Numbered from the stretch's first letter, positions 41,184 to 50,664 are shown. The stretch is DNA of 64,000 nt from Parvibaculum sp035325945 (GCF_035325945.1 NZ_DAOKYX010000003.1:1-64000), one strand, 5' to 3'. Notes: generated from the sequence alone by a model not told the origin. Made by a program: numbers and translations.

Positions 41184-42491
41184 ATGACGGCGGCGCGCCC
41201 GGAGATCTCCATCACCGCTCTCCTGCGGGACGCCGGCATGGCGGCCCTCGTTGCGGCGCTGCTCGCCTTCCCGCTGCTCGGCTTCAAGCTCAATGCGACG
41301 GCGCAAGGGCTCTCCCTCGACATGCGGCTCATCTGGGTCGTCTATGCGTCGGGCGCGGTCTTTCTGGGGCGCCTCGCCCTCTCGCTGGGCGGCATCGCGC
41401 TCGCCCCGCGCCTCCGCCAGCGTTTCGGGCGCGCCGGGGCGGCGGCCACGCCCACGGGCAGATCGCGGATTGTCATCGGCATCGCGATGGTGACAGTCGC
41501 GTTCGTGCTGCCCATGCTGCCTTTCGCCGACCGCAACATCATCGACAAGGCGACCCTCATCCTCATCTATGTGATGCTCGGCTGGGGGCTCAATATCGTT
41601 GTCGGGCTCGCAGGGCTTCTCGATCTCGGCTATGTGGCCTTCTATGCCGTCGGCGCCTATTCCTATGCGCTGCTCTCGCAATATTTCGGCCTTTCCTTCT
41701 GGCTCTGCCTGCCGCTTGCCGGGCTTTTCGCCGCTTCCTTCGGCGTCGCGCTCGGCTTTCCGGTGCTCAGGCTCCGCGGCGACTATCTCGCCATCGTCAC
41801 GCTCGGCTTCGGCGAGATCGTGCGCGAGGTGCTGATCAACTGGGACGAGATGACGGGCGGGCCGAACGGAATTTCGGGCATTCAGCGCCCGTCCTTCTTC
41901 GGCCTGCCGATGCAGCCGAGCGCGCCCGGCGCCACCACCTTCGCCGATTTCTTCGGCATCGCCTTCTCGCCGGACCAGCGCATCATCTTTCTCTACTATC
42001 TCATTCTCGCCTTGGCGCTCGTGACCAACTTCTTCACGCTTCGCATCAGGCGGCTTCCCATCGGCCGGGCCTGGGAGGCGCTGCGGGAGGATGAGATCGC
42101 CTGCCGCAGCCTCGGCATCAATCCGACGACGGTGAAGCTTTCCGCCTTCGCCATCGGCGCCTGCTTTGCGGGCTTTGCCGGCTCGTTCTTCGCCACGCGG
42201 CAGGGCTTCATCAGTCCAGAGAGCTTCACCTTCATCGAATCGGCGATCATTCTCGCGATCGTCGTGCTGGGCGGAATGGGAAGCCAGATCGGCATCGTGC
42301 TCGCCGCGTTCCTTCTCGTCGGCCTTCCTGAGTGGTTCCGCGAGTTGCAGCAATTCCGCATGCTCGCCTTCGGCGCCGCGATGGTGCTCATCATGCTGTG
42401 GCGGCCGCAAGGCTTGCTCGCTCATCGCGAGCCGACGCTTCGTCTCGGCGGCGACCGGCCCGGCGCCCCCGCAAAGAGGGCAGAAGCGTGA
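41184..42491 (+). CDS. livM: branched-chain amino acid ABC transporter permease LivM
   Basis: 435 residues, longer than usual because of an N-terminal about 90-residue extension with two extra helices. Core LivM: LILIYVMLGWGLNIVVGLAGLLDLGYVAFYAVGAYSYALL, LRLRGDYLAIVTLGFGEIVREVLINW, then RAWEALREDEIACRSLGINPTTVKLSAFAIGA, the coupling loop, and IILAIVVLGGMGSQIG. It starts three bases after livH and overlaps livG by four bases (GTGA). Confidence 0.94.
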   Translation: MTAARPEISITALLRDAGMAALVAALLAFPLLGFKLNATAQGLSLDMRLIWVVYASGAVFLGRLALSLGGIALAPRLRQRFGRAGAAATPTGRSRIVIGIAMVTVAFVLPMLPFADRNIIDKATLILIYVMLGWGLNIVVGLAGLLDLGYVAFYAVGAYSYALLSQYFGLSFWLCLPLAGLFAASFGVALGFPVLRLRGDYLAIVTLGFGEIVREVLINWDEMTGGPNGISGIQRPSFFGLPMQPSAPGATTFADFFGIAFSPDQRIIFLYYLILALALVTNFFTLRIRRLPIGRAWEALREDEIACRSLGINPTTVKLSAFAIGACFAGFAGSFFATRQGFISPESFTFIESAIILAIVVLGGMGSQIGIVLAAFLLVGLPEWFRELQQFRMLAFGAAMVLIMLWRPQGLLAHREPTLRLGGDRPGAPAKRAEA

Positions 42492-43348
42492 ACGGCGGCG
42501 CGAGAGAGGCGATCCTCACGGTCGAGCATCTGACGATCCGTTTCGGCGGCCTCGTCGCCATCGACGATCTCAGCTTCTCCGCCGCGCGGGGCGACATCAC
42601 TGCCATCATCGGCCCGAACGGCGCGGGCAAGACGACGGCGTTCAACTGCATCACCGGCTTCTACAAACCCGATATCGGCAGGCTCACGCTTCGCCGCGAG
42701 GACGGGCGGGAATTTCTGCTCGAGCGCATGGACGGCCACCGCATCGCGCGCGATGCGGGCATCGTGCGCACCTTCCAGAACATCCGTCTCTTTCCCGGCA
42801 TGAGCGTCATAGAGAACCTCATGGTGGCGCAGCATGTTGCGCTCATGCGGGCCTCGTCGTTTTCGGTCGCTGGCTTTCTTCGCCTGCCGTCCTATATGCG
42901 GGCCGAGGCGGAGGCGCTCGAGCGCGCGCGCTACTGGCTCGACAAGACGGGGCTTCTCGCCGATGCGGATCTTCCCGCCTCAAGCCTTCCCTATGGATCG
43001 CAACGTCGTCTGGAGATCGCGCGCGCCATGTGCGCCGGGCCCGTGCTTCTCTGTCTCGACGAGCCCGCGGCCGGTCTCAATCCGCGCGAATCCCAGGAAC
43101 TGAACGAACTCCTCGTCGATATACGCGACGGGCACGGCACGAGCATTCTTCTCATCGAGCACGATATGAGCGTGGTCATGCAGATCTCCGATCATATCGT
43201 CGTGCTGGAACAGGGACGCAGGATCGCGGATGGCGCGCCCGCCGAGGTCAGGGCGGACCCGGAGGTCATCCGCGCCTATCTCGGCGTCGAGGATGAGGAA
43301 ACCGCCGAAGCCGTGCTGCATGGCGATCCGCAGGGAGGGCATGTCTGA
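42488..43348 (+). CDS. livG: branched-chain amino acid ABC transporter ATP-binding protein LivG
   Basis: 286 residues, starting with GTG at 42488 that overlaps the livM stop. Walker A IIGPNGAGKTTAFNCITGF, LivG-type insert with RTFQNIRLFPGMSVIENLMVAQH, ABC signature region LPYGSQRRLEIARAMCAGPVLLCLDEPAAGLNP and Walker B, then LLIEHDMSVVM with the catalytic switch His. It energises the importer together with LivF, whose ATG overlaps the livG stop by one base (TGATG). Confidence 0.94.
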   Translation: MNGGAREAILTVEHLTIRFGGLVAIDDLSFSAARGDITAIIGPNGAGKTTAFNCITGFYKPDIGRLTLRREDGREFLLERMDGHRIARDAGIVRTFQNIRLFPGMSVIENLMVAQHVALMRASSFSVAGFLRLPSYMRAEAEALERARYWLDKTGLLADADLPASSLPYGSQRRLEIARAMCAGPVLLCLDEPAAGLNPRESQELNELLVDIRDGHGTSILLIEHDMSVVMQISDHIVVLEQGRRIADGAPAEVRADPEVIRAYLGVEDEETAEAVLHGDPQGGHV

Positions 43349-43904
43349 TGCTCGAAATCCGCGGCCTTCATTCCGGTTATGGCAAGATCGAAGCGCTGCA
43401 CGGCATCGACCTCGATGTGCCGGAGGGCGAGATCGTGTCGCTTATCGGCGCCAATGGCGCGGGCAAGACGACGCTTCTCATGACGATTTGCGGGCGGCCC
43501 GCCGCAACTCGCGGAAGCATCCGCTTCGACGGGCGCGACATCACGCGCCTGCGCACGCATGAGATCGCCGCGCTCGGCATCGCGCATGCGCCGGAAGGGC
43601 GGCGCATCTTCCCTCGCATGAGCGTGCTCGAAAATCTTCAGATGGGCGCGATCCTTTGCGATCCTTCTCATTTCGCGGAGGATCTCGAAGACGTGCTGAC
43701 GCTCTTTCCGCGCCTCAGGGAGCGCATTTCCCAGCGCGGCGGCACGCTTTCGGGCGGCGAACAGCAGATGCTCGCCATCGCCCGGGCGCTGATGAGCCGG
43801 CCGAGGCTTCTTCTTCTCGACGAGCCGTCACTCGGCCTCGCGCCTCTCGTCACCAAGCAGCTCTTTGGAAACATCCTGCGCATCAACCGCGAGCGGAAAA
43901 TGAC
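43348..43904 (+). CDS. livF: branched-chain amino acid ABC transporter ATP-binding protein LivF (3' end lost in gap)
   Basis: 185 residues are present before the run of N. Walker A LIGANGAGKTTLLMTICGRP, LivF features IAHAPEGRRIFPRMSVLENLQMGA, ABC signature LSGGEQQMLAIARALMSRP and Walker B LLLLDEPSLGLAPLV. LivF is normally about 235 residues, so some 50 residues lie in the assembly gap. Reading through the gap joins it to a membrane protein, which is an artefact of the 100 N. Confidence 0.93.
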
Positions 43905-44004
43905 NNNNNNNNNNNNNNNNNNNNNNNNNNNNNNNNNNNNNNNNNNNNNNNNNNNNNNNNNNNNNNNNNNNNNNNNNNNNNNNNNNNNNNNNNNNNNNNN
44001 NNNN
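43905..44004. other. assembly gap (100 N)
   Basis: Exactly 100 N, the nominal size for an unknown gap. The missing DNA should contain the end of livF and the start of the DUF6867 gene. Confidence 0.98.
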
Positions 44005-44280
44005 ATCATGACGGGCAGGGCGCTTGCGCTCAACTGGCGGCCGGACTGGCAGATCATCCTCTATTGCCTGCTCCTCGCCATCGCGGACCGTTTCCTCATC
44101 TTCGCACTCTTTGAAGGGGATCTCGTTTCCCTTACCGGCTATGCCGTTGATTTTGCGGTTCTGCTTCTCATCGCGGCGGCAGCGTTCAGGCTCACCCGGG
44201 CGCGCCAGATGGTCCGGCAGTACCCCTGGGCCTATGAGCGCGCAGGGCTCGCGGGCTGGCGCGAGCGAAGGCAAAGCTGA
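44005..44280 (+). CDS. DUF6867-type small membrane protein (5' end lost in gap)
   Basis: 91 residues after the gap. It begins MTGRALALNWRPDWQIILYCLLL, followed by a second hydrophobic segment (GYAVDFAVLLLIAAAAFRL) and a basic end (QMVRQYPWAYERAGLAGW). Proteins of this type follow liv genes in Hyphomicrobiales; their role is not established. About 20-30 N-terminal residues with one more helix are probably missing. Confidence 0.75.
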   Translation: MMTGRALALNWRPDWQIILYCLLLAIADRFLIFALFEGDLVSLTGYAVDFAVLLLIAAAAFRLTRARQMVRQYPWAYERAGLAGWRERRQS

Positions 44281-44356
44281 ATTTTTTCAACTTCCTCTTC
44301 AGGTTTTTCCTCGCCAGCGGCTATTGTTGCGCATGCAACTCCGGGGGAAACAGGTC

Positions 44357-45460
44357 ATGACGCGCTATCTTCTCGTCCTCGTCGCAGCTCTCTCGCTTGG
44401 GCTTTTCGCCTGCTCGAAGGAAAAAAGCGGCATCACGATCGGTGTCGCGGGGCCGGTCAGCGGCAGCGAGGCCGTGTTCGGCGAGCAGTTCATCCATGGC
44501 GCGGAGAAGGCGGTCGCCGACATCAATGCGAAGGGCGGCGTCCTCGGGCAGAAGCTCAATCTCGTCATCGGCGACGATGCCTGCGACCCCAAGCAGGCGG
44601 TGAGCGTCGCCAACGACATGGCATCGAAGGGCGCGGTATTCGTCGCCGGGCATTATTGCTCGGGCTCCTCTATCCCGGCCTCCGATGTCTATGCGGAATC
44701 CGGGATCGTGCAGATCTCGCCCGCCTCGACCAATCCCGAATTCACCGAGCGCGGTCTTGCCAATGTCTTCCGCGTCTGCGGCCGCGACGATGCGCAGGGG
44801 CCGGCAGCGGCCGATTACATCGTCAAGCATTTTCCCGGCAAGAAGATCGCCGTCGTCGATGACAAGTCGACCTATGGCAAGGGGCTCGCCGACGAATTCC
44901 GCAAGGCGCTCAATGCGAAAGGCATCAACGAAGTCCTGCATGAATCGATCACGGCCGGCGAGAAGGATTATAGCCCCCTCGTCTCCAAGCTGAAGCAGAC
45001 CAATGCCGACATCCTCTATTTCGGAGGATACAAGACTGAAGGCGGCCTCATCGTCCGGCAGATGCGCGAGCAGGGCCTTAACACCATACTCATCGGCGGC
45101 GATTCTCTGGTGACGGATGAATTCTGGTCGATCACCGGGCCAGCGGGCTCGGGCACGCTGATGACCTTCGGCCCCGATCCGCGCCTCAATCCTGCCAATG
45201 CCGAGCTGGTCGCCGCGTTCCGGGCCGACAAGTATGAGCCCGAGGCCTATACGCTCTATACCTATGCCGCGATTCAGGTCTGGGCGCAGGCCGTCGAGAA
45301 GGCCGGAACGACGGACGCCGCCAAGGTCGAGGCGGTCCTGAAGTCCGAGCATTTCGATACGGTGCTCGGCAAGATCGGCTTCGATGCGAAGGGCGACATG
45401 GATGCGCCCGGCTATGTCTTCTACCAGTGGAAGGACGGCAAATACGCCTATGTCGAGTGA
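44357..45460 (+). CDS. livJ: branched-chain amino acid ABC transporter substrate-binding lipoprotein
   Basis: 367 residues. Signal peptide with lipobox (ALSLGLFACSKEKSG), so a lipid-anchored binding protein, unusual but known in Gram-negatives. Type I periplasmic-binding fold: ITIGVAGPVSGSEAVFGEQFIHGAEKAVADINAKGGVLGQKLNLVIGDDACDPKQAVSVANDM, the ligand-contact region AGHYCSGSSIPASDVYAESG with the usual S-P-A-S-T in ISPASTNPEF, and a C-terminal YTYAAIQVWAQAVEKAGT. ATG 44357 is chosen because it gives a clean lipoprotein signal, with GGGGGA upstream; ATG 44333 is longer. Confidence 0.9.
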   Translation: MTRYLLVLVAALSLGLFACSKEKSGITIGVAGPVSGSEAVFGEQFIHGAEKAVADINAKGGVLGQKLNLVIGDDACDPKQAVSVANDMASKGAVFVAGHYCSGSSIPASDVYAESGIVQISPASTNPEFTERGLANVFRVCGRDDAQGPAAADYIVKHFPGKKIAVVDDKSTYGKGLADEFRKALNAKGINEVLHESITAGEKDYSPLVSKLKQTNADILYFGGYKTEGGLIVRQMREQGLNTILIGGDSLVTDEFWSITGPAGSGTLMTFGPDPRLNPANAELVAAFRADKYEPEAYTLYTYAAIQVWAQAVEKAGTTDAAKVEAVLKSEHFDTVLGKIGFDAKGDMDAPGYVFYQWKDGKYAYVE

Positions 45461-45475
45461 GGCGCGGCCCGCACC

Positions 45476-46159
45476 TCAGCGCAGAAGGCCGATGAGGCTC
45501 GCCGCGATCAGCGCCTGACCGCCATAATAGGTGATCCAGACGACATGCCCGCGGCGCGGCACGGGCATGCGGAACTTGTCCACGGCGATGACCACATCGG
45601 AAAAGACGAAGAGCAAGGCGCCGATCCCGAGCCATGGCAGCGGGACCGAGAATGCGGCGACCGCCATCAGCGAGATGACCGCCATATAGAGGATCACGGG
45701 CGCGCGGAACGATCCGAGCTTCGGCCAGAGCCAGGCGAGCGAGGCGATGGCGAGGATCGCGACGGTGGCGATGCCCCAGAGCTGCCATCCGGCGGGCGCG
45801 GAGACGAGCGGCGCGAGGACGATCAGATAGAAGATGTGCGCGACGAGGAACGAGGCGAGGCCGCGCGGAAAATTCTTCGCGTCGCCCTTGAGCGCGAGAA
45901 AATAGTCGCCAAGGCTCGAGAACAGGAATGCGGCGGCAAGCGCCGCGAGCGCCAGCGCGCTCGTGCCTTCCACATGAAGGCCGAGCAGGGGAAGCGGAAC
46001 CCAAAGCGCGATGGAGGCGGTCTTGAAACCCGTCCGCCACAGGGAGGGGCTGCGATCGACGATGGCGAGATAGCCGAGCGATGCCAGCAGCGACAGCGCG
46101 GCGAGGGTCCAGCGCAAGGCATCGAGCCCGTCGCCGAATGTCAAAGCCTGATCGAGCAT
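45476..46159 (-). CDS. YhhN/TMEM86-family membrane protein (putative lysoplasmalogenase)
   Basis: 227 residues and about eight hydrophobic segments. Family signatures are FKTASIALWVPLPLLGL, FLFSSLGDYFLALKGDAKNFPRGLASFLVAHIFYL and LLFVFSDVVIAVDKFRMPVPRRGHVVWITYYGGQALIAASL. Human TMEM86 members hydrolyse lysoplasmalogens; bacterial YhhN function is unproven. It converges with the livJ gene, 15 bases away. Confidence 0.88.
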   Translation of the reverse strand: MLDQALTFGDGLDALRWTLAALSLLASLGYLAIVDRSPSLWRTGFKTASIALWVPLPLLGLHVEGTSALALAALAAAFLFSSLGDYFLALKGDAKNFPRGLASFLVAHIFYLIVLAPLVSAPAGWQLWGIATVAILAIASLAWLWPKLGSFRAPVILYMAVISLMAVAAFSVPLPWLGIGALLFVFSDVVIAVDKFRMPVPRRGHVVWITYYGGQALIAASLIGLLR

Positions 46160-46206
46160 CGTTTCCCCCGAATTGTTCCCCGAATCTGCGTGATGCTAGC
46201 CCATGC

Positions 46207-47211
46207 TCACGGCTTCAGGCCAAGCCATTCCGCCGCGCCATCGCCGGCTGCGCGCCCCGTCGCCATGCAGGCGGTGAGGAGATAGCCGCCGGTCGGCGCT
46301 TCCCAGTCGAGCATCTCGCCCGCGCAGAAAGTGCCGGGGAGGCCGCTCAGCATGAAGCGCCGGTCGATAGATGCGGCGGGGATGCCGCCCGCGCTCGAGA
46401 TCGCCTCGGCGATGGGCCGCGCGGCCACGAGCTTGAGCGGCAGGGACTTGATCGCGGCGGCGAGGCGCTCCGCATCGGCGAAGGCTTCCGGGTCGGCGCA
46501 TTCGCGCAGGAGTCCCGCCTTCACGCCTTCGATATGGGCCGCCTTTCGCAGATGCGTCGCCATGCTCTGGCGTCCGCGCGGGCGGGCGAGATCGCGCAGG
46601 AGGCGTTCGAGGCTTCGTCCGGGCGCGAGGTCGAGGAAAAGCGTTGCCTCGCCCGATGCTTCAATTGCATCGCGCAGCCGCGCCGAAAGCGCATAGACGC
46701 CGCTTCCCTCGACGCCATGTTCCGANNNNNNNNNNNNNNNNNNNNNNNNNNNNNNNNNNNNNNNNNNNNNNNNNNNNNNNNNNNNNNNNNNNNNNNNNNN
46801 NNNNNNNNNNNNNNNNNNNNNNNNNCGGACATGAATGGCAAGGCCCTGCGCGCGCAGACGCTTCAGCCAGGCGCGCAGCAGGGGCGCCGCCTTGAAGTCG
46901 GCCGGGAAGACACGGCCCGACGAGCCGATGAAGGTTTCGATGCCGAGATCCGATGCCCAGCGGCGTATGTCGTCCGGCGTGAAGGCTTCGAGCGCCGGGA
47001 GAAGCCAGGGCGTGGCCGCGCCGAAGCGGCCGATGAAAGCCGCGAAGGGTTCCGAATGGGTGATGTTGAGCCCGCTTTTCCCGGCCATCAGGAACTTGCG
47101 GCCGAGCGAGGGCTTGGCCTCGAAGAGGTGCACCTCGGCGTTCCGCCGTATCAGGGCCTCGGCGGCCATGAGACCCGCCGGGCCGCCGCCGATCACGGCC
47201 ACGCGCTTCAT
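46207..47211 (-). CDS. FAD-dependent flavoprotein, TIGR03862/HI0933-like (internal gap)
   Basis: The start MKRVAVIGGGPAGLMAAEALIRRNAEVHLFEAKPS is a Rossmann FAD-binding site; then GRKFLMAGKSGLNITHSEP, the HI0933-family loop, and near the C-terminus LPGTFCAGEMLDWEAPTGGYLLTACMATGR. Function is unknown for TIGR03862; related BaiN-type proteins are reductases. The gene is broken by 100 N at 46726-46825. With the family near 400 residues and 334 codons here including Ns, the real gap is probably larger. ATG 47211 has GGAAG upstream. It faces away from the carboxylase gene. Confidence 0.85.
   Translation of the reverse strand: MKRVAVIGGGPAGLMAAEALIRRNAEVHLFEAKPSLGRKFLMAGKSGLNITHSEPFAAFIGRFGAATPWLLPALEAFTPDDIRRWASDLGIETFIGSSGRVFPADFKAAPLLRAWLKRLRAQGLAIHVXXXXXXXXXXXXXXXXXXXXXXXXXXXXXXXXXXSEHGVEGSGVYALSARLRDAIEASGEATLFLDLAPGRSLERLLRDLARPRGRQSMATHLRKAAHIEGVKAGLLRECADPEAFADAERLAAAIKSLPLKLVAARPIAEAISSAGGIPAASIDRRFMLSGLPGTFCAGEMLDWEAPTGGYLLTACMATGRAAGDGAAEWLGLKP
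46726..46825. other. assembly gap (100 N)
   Basis: Exactly 100 N inside the flavoprotein gene; size arbitrary. Confidence 0.98.
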
Positions 47212-47323
47212 TCTTGTCACTTCCGTTTCATCCGCGGCGTCGATCGGGGGTGGTGCCATGCGCATAGTCGGCTAACCTAGCGCGATCGGAATTCCGCATC
47301 CCAGATATCTTCAGGAACGCCTT

Positions 47324-50300
47324 ATGACTATCACCCATTTGCTGATCGCCAACAGGGGCGAAATCGCAATCCGTATCGCGCGGGCCGCCGCCGATCTCGG
47401 CATCCGTACGACGGCCGTCTTCTCGACGGACGATGCGCATTCGCTTCACACGCGCATGGCCGACGACGCTCGCGCGCTGAGCGGACAGGGGGCCGCCGCC
47501 TATCTCGACATTGCGGGCATCATCGCGGCTGCGCGCGAGGCGAAGTGCGACGCGGTGCATCCGGGCTATGGCTTTCTCTCCGAGAATGTGGAATTCGCGC
47601 GGGCCTGCGCGGAGGCGGGGCTCATCTTCGTCGGACCTCATGCCGAGGCGCTCGACCTTTTCGGCGACAAGATCAAGGCGCGGGCGCTCGCGCAGGCCTC
47701 GGGCGTGCCGCTGCTGCCCGGCACGAACGGGCCGACGAGCGTCGATGAGGCGCGCGCCTTCTTCGAGGCGCATGGCGCAATGATGATCAAGGCGGTGGCG
47801 GGCGGCGGCGGGCGCGGCATGCGGCCCGTGCGGAGCCTCGGCGAGATTGCGGACGCGCATGCGCGCTGCCAGTCGGAAGCGCGGGCGGCCTTCGGCAATG
47901 GCGATGTCTATGTCGAAAAGCTGATCGAGCAGGCGCGGCATATAGAGGTGCAGATCGTCGGCGACAAGACCGGCGAGGTCGCGCATCTCTTCGAGCGCGA
48001 ATGCAGCCTGCAGCGGCGCAACCAGAAGCTCGTCGAGATCGCGCCGAGCCCTTCGATCGGCAAGACGCTGCGCGATGCGCTCACATCGGCCGCGGTGCGG
48101 CTGGCAAAGGCGGCTCATTACGACAATCTCGGCACCTTCGAGTTTCTCGTCGATGACGCCGATATGAAGACCTTCGCCTTCATCGAGGCCAATCCCCGGC
48201 TTCAGGTCGAACATACGGTAACGGAGGAGGTGACGGGCATCGATCTCGTGCAGGCGCAGCTCAGGATCGCCGGCGGGGCGACGCTTGCAGGGCTCGGTCT
48301 CACGCAGGAGAGGATCGCCGATCCGCGCGGCTATGCGATCCAGCTTCGCGTCAACATGGAAACGATGGATGAGGAGGGCAATACGAAGCCCGCGGGCGGC
48401 GTCATCTCGGCCTTCGAGCCGCCTTCCGGCCCCGGCATCCGCGTCGACACGTTCGGCTATGCGGGCTATCGCACCAGCCCGAGCTTCGATTCGCTTCTGG
48501 CCAAGCTCATCGTCCATTCGCGCACGGATGATTATGCCGATCTGGTGCGCCGCGCGAGCCGGAGCCTCGGCGAATTCCGTATCGAGGGCGTGGCGACCAA
48601 CATTCCCTTCCTCCGCAATCTTCTTGGCCATGAGGATTTTGCCGCCAACCGCGTGACGACGCGCTTCATCGAGGAGCATGCGCGGGAACTCGCGGCGGCC
48701 ATAGGCGCGCCCGAGCGTTTCTTCGGCGGCGCGGGCCACGGCCCTGCGAAAGCGGCGGCGGAGACGATCCGCGGCCCGGAAAACAGCCTGCCGGTCGCGG
48801 CGCCCATGCAGGGCAAGGTCGTCAGCATAGACGTTCTCGTCGGCGATGCGGTTCATGCCGGACAGCAGATCGCCGTGCTCGAAGCGATGAAGATGGAGCA
48901 TCTCGTCAAGGCCGACCGCAGCGGCATCGTGCGGCTCGTCGCAGCCGAACCGGGCGAGGTTCTCTTCGACGGGCAGCCGCTCATCTTCGTCGAGCCGGCC
49001 GATGTCGGTGCTTCGACGGCGGCCGAGGAGGAGGCGTTCGATCTCGACCGTATCCGGCCCGATCTTCAGGCCGTGCGCGAGCGGCTCTTCTTCGGTCAGG
49101 ACGAGGCGCGGCCCGATGCGGTGGCGCGGCGGCGCAAGACCAATCAGCGCACGGCACGCGAGAACATCGCCGATCTTTGCGACGAGGGGAGCTTCATCGA
49201 ATATGGCGCGCTCGCGGTCGCGGCGCAGCGGCGGCGGCGGCCGATCGACGATCTCATCCGCTCGACGCCCGCCGACGGCATGGTGACGGGCATCGGCTCG
49301 GTCAATGGCGCCTATTTCGACGAGGAAAAGGCGCGTGCCGCGATCCTCGCCTATGACTACACCGTGCTTGCCGGCACGCAGGGCGCGATGAACCACAAGA
49401 AGACCGACCGCATGCTCGGCCTCGCCGAGCAATGGCGTCTGCCGATCGTCTTCTTCACCGAGGGCGGCGGCGGGCGGCCGGGCGATACCGATGCGCTCGG
49501 CGTCGCCGGGCTCGATACGCCGAGTTTCCTCGCCTATGCGCGATTGTCAGGCCTGGTGCCGCGCGTCGGCATCAATTCCGGCCGCTGCTTCGCGGGCAAT
49601 GCGGCGCTGCTCGGCTCGTCCGACGTCATCATCGCGACGAAGAATTCCAATATCGGCATGGGCGGCCCGGCGATGATCGAGGGCGGCGGCCTCGGCGTCT
49701 TCACGCCGGACGAGGTCGGGCCCGTCGATGTGCAGGCGCCGAACGGCGTCATCGACGTTCTGGTGGAGGACGAGGCGGAAGCGGTCGCGGCGGCGAAGAA
49801 GTATCTCGCCTATTTCCAGGGGCCGCTTGGCGACTGGTCCTGCGCCGATCAGCGCCTTCTGCGGCATCTCATTCCCGAGAACCGCCTGCGCATCTACGAC
49901 ATCCGCGCCGTCATCGACGCGCTTTGCGACACGGGCTCGGTGCTCGAACTCCGGCGCGACTTCGCGCATGGCATGATCACCGCGCTCGTCCGCGTCGAGG
50001 GCCGTCCGATGGGGCTCATCGCCAACAATCCGGCGCATCTGGCCGGCGCGATCGACGCCGATGGCGCGGACAAGGCGTCGCGTTTCATGCAGCTTTGCGA
50101 TGCCTTCGGCCTGCCCATCCTGTCGCTCTGCGACACGCCGGGCTTCATGGTCGGGCCCGAGGCCGAGAAGACCGCGCAGGTGCGGCGCATGTCGCGCATG
50201 TTCGTGACGGCGGCGAGCCTCTCCGTTCCCGTCATGACGATCGTGCTTCGCAAGGGATACGGGCTTGGCGCGCAGGCCATGGCGGGCGGCAGCTTCCACG

Positions 50301-50608
50301 CGCCGTTCTTCATCGTCTCGTGGCCGACGGGCGAATTCGGCGGCATGGGGCTCGAAGGCGCTGTGCGTCTCGGCTATCGCAAGGAAATGGAAGCGATCAA
50401 GGATCCGCAGGAACAGAAGAAGTTCTTCGATCAGATGGTCGCCCGCTCCTATGAGCACGGCAAGGCGATCAACATGGCCTCGTTCCTCGAGATCGACGAG
50501 GTGATCGATCCGATCGAGACGCGGCGCTGGGTCCTGCGCGGCCTCGCCTCTCTGCCGAAGCCCGTGCCGGGTACGGGCAAGCGGCGCAACTTCATCGATA
50601 CGTGGTGA
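47324..50608 (+). CDS. single-chain acyl-CoA carboxylase (biotin carboxylase, BCCP and carboxyltransferase)
   Basis: 1094 residues in one chain. Biotin carboxylase (about 1-450): HLLIANRGEIAIRIARAAADLG, ATP-grasp region KAVAGGGGRGMRPVRS, and FIEANPRLQVEHTVTEEVTGIDLV. Biotin carrier (about 500-580) with biotinyl Lys523 in LEAMKMEHLVK. Carboxyltransferase (about 600-1094), both halves in one domain, e.g. FFTEGGGGRPGD, GINSGRCFAGNAALLGSSDVIIATKNSNIGMGGPAMIEGG and LRKGYGLGAQAMAGG. Most bacteria split these over two or three genes. The order matches the single-chain long-chain acyl-CoA carboxylases of mycobacteria and Rhodopseudomonas. Substrate is probably an acyl-CoA longer than acetyl. It stands alone. 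Confidence 0.9.
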   Translation: MTITHLLIANRGEIAIRIARAAADLGIRTTAVFSTDDAHSLHTRMADDARALSGQGAAAYLDIAGIIAAAREAKCDAVHPGYGFLSENVEFARACAEAGLIFVGPHAEALDLFGDKIKARALAQASGVPLLPGTNGPTSVDEARAFFEAHGAMMIKAVAGGGGRGMRPVRSLGEIADAHARCQSEARAAFGNGDVYVEKLIEQARHIEVQIVGDKTGEVAHLFERECSLQRRNQKLVEIAPSPSIGKTLRDALTSAAVRLAKAAHYDNLGTFEFLVDDADMKTFAFIEANPRLQVEHTVTEEVTGIDLVQAQLRIAGGATLAGLGLTQERIADPRGYAIQLRVNMETMDEEGNTKPAGGVISAFEPPSGPGIRVDTFGYAGYRTSPSFDSLLAKLIVHSRTDDYADLVRRASRSLGEFRIEGVATNIPFLRNLLGHEDFAANRVTTRFIEEHARELAAAIGAPERFFGGAGHGPAKAAAETIRGPENSLPVAAPMQGKVVSIDVLVGDAVHAGQQIAVLEAMKMEHLVKADRSGIVRLVAAEPGEVLFDGQPLIFVEPADVGASTAAEEEAFDLDRIRPDLQAVRERLFFGQDEARPDAVARRRKTNQRTARENIADLCDEGSFIEYGALAVAAQRRRRPIDDLIRSTPADGMVTGIGSVNGAYFDEEKARAAILAYDYTVLAGTQGAMNHKKTDRMLGLAEQWRLPIVFFTEGGGGRPGDTDALGVAGLDTPSFLAYARLSGLVPRVGINSGRCFAGNAALLGSSDVIIATKNSNIGMGGPAMIEGGGLGVFTPDEVGPVDVQAPNGVIDVLVEDEAEAVAAAKKYLAYFQGPLGDWSCADQRLLRHLIPENRLRIYDIRAVIDALCDTGSVLELRRDFAHGMITALVRVEGRPMGLIANNPAHLAGAIDADGADKASRFMQLCDAFGLPILSLCDTPGFMVGPEAEKTAQVRRMSRMFVTAASLSVPVMTIVLRKGYGLGAQAMAGGSFHAPFFIVSWPTGEFGGMGLEGAVRLGYRKEMEAIKDPQEQKKFFDQMVARSYEHGKAINMASFLEIDEVIDPIETRRWVLRGLASLPKPVPGTGKRRNFIDTW

Positions 50609-50616
50609 GGGAAGAT

Positions 50617-50664
50617 CCGTTCCCGACGACGCTCAGGCGGCGCCGCCGGGAACGGGTGAGCGTC
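50617..50664. terminator. interleaved hairpins between convergent genes
   Basis: CCGTTCCCG (50617-50625) can pair with CGGGAACGG (50647-50655), and GACGCTCA (50628-50635) with TGAGCGTC (50657-50664). The stems interlock, so only one, or a pseudoknot, can form. A GGCGGCGCCGCC palindrome lies between. It overlaps the autotransporter stop and probably serves as a two-way terminator. No T-run. Confidence 0.5.
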
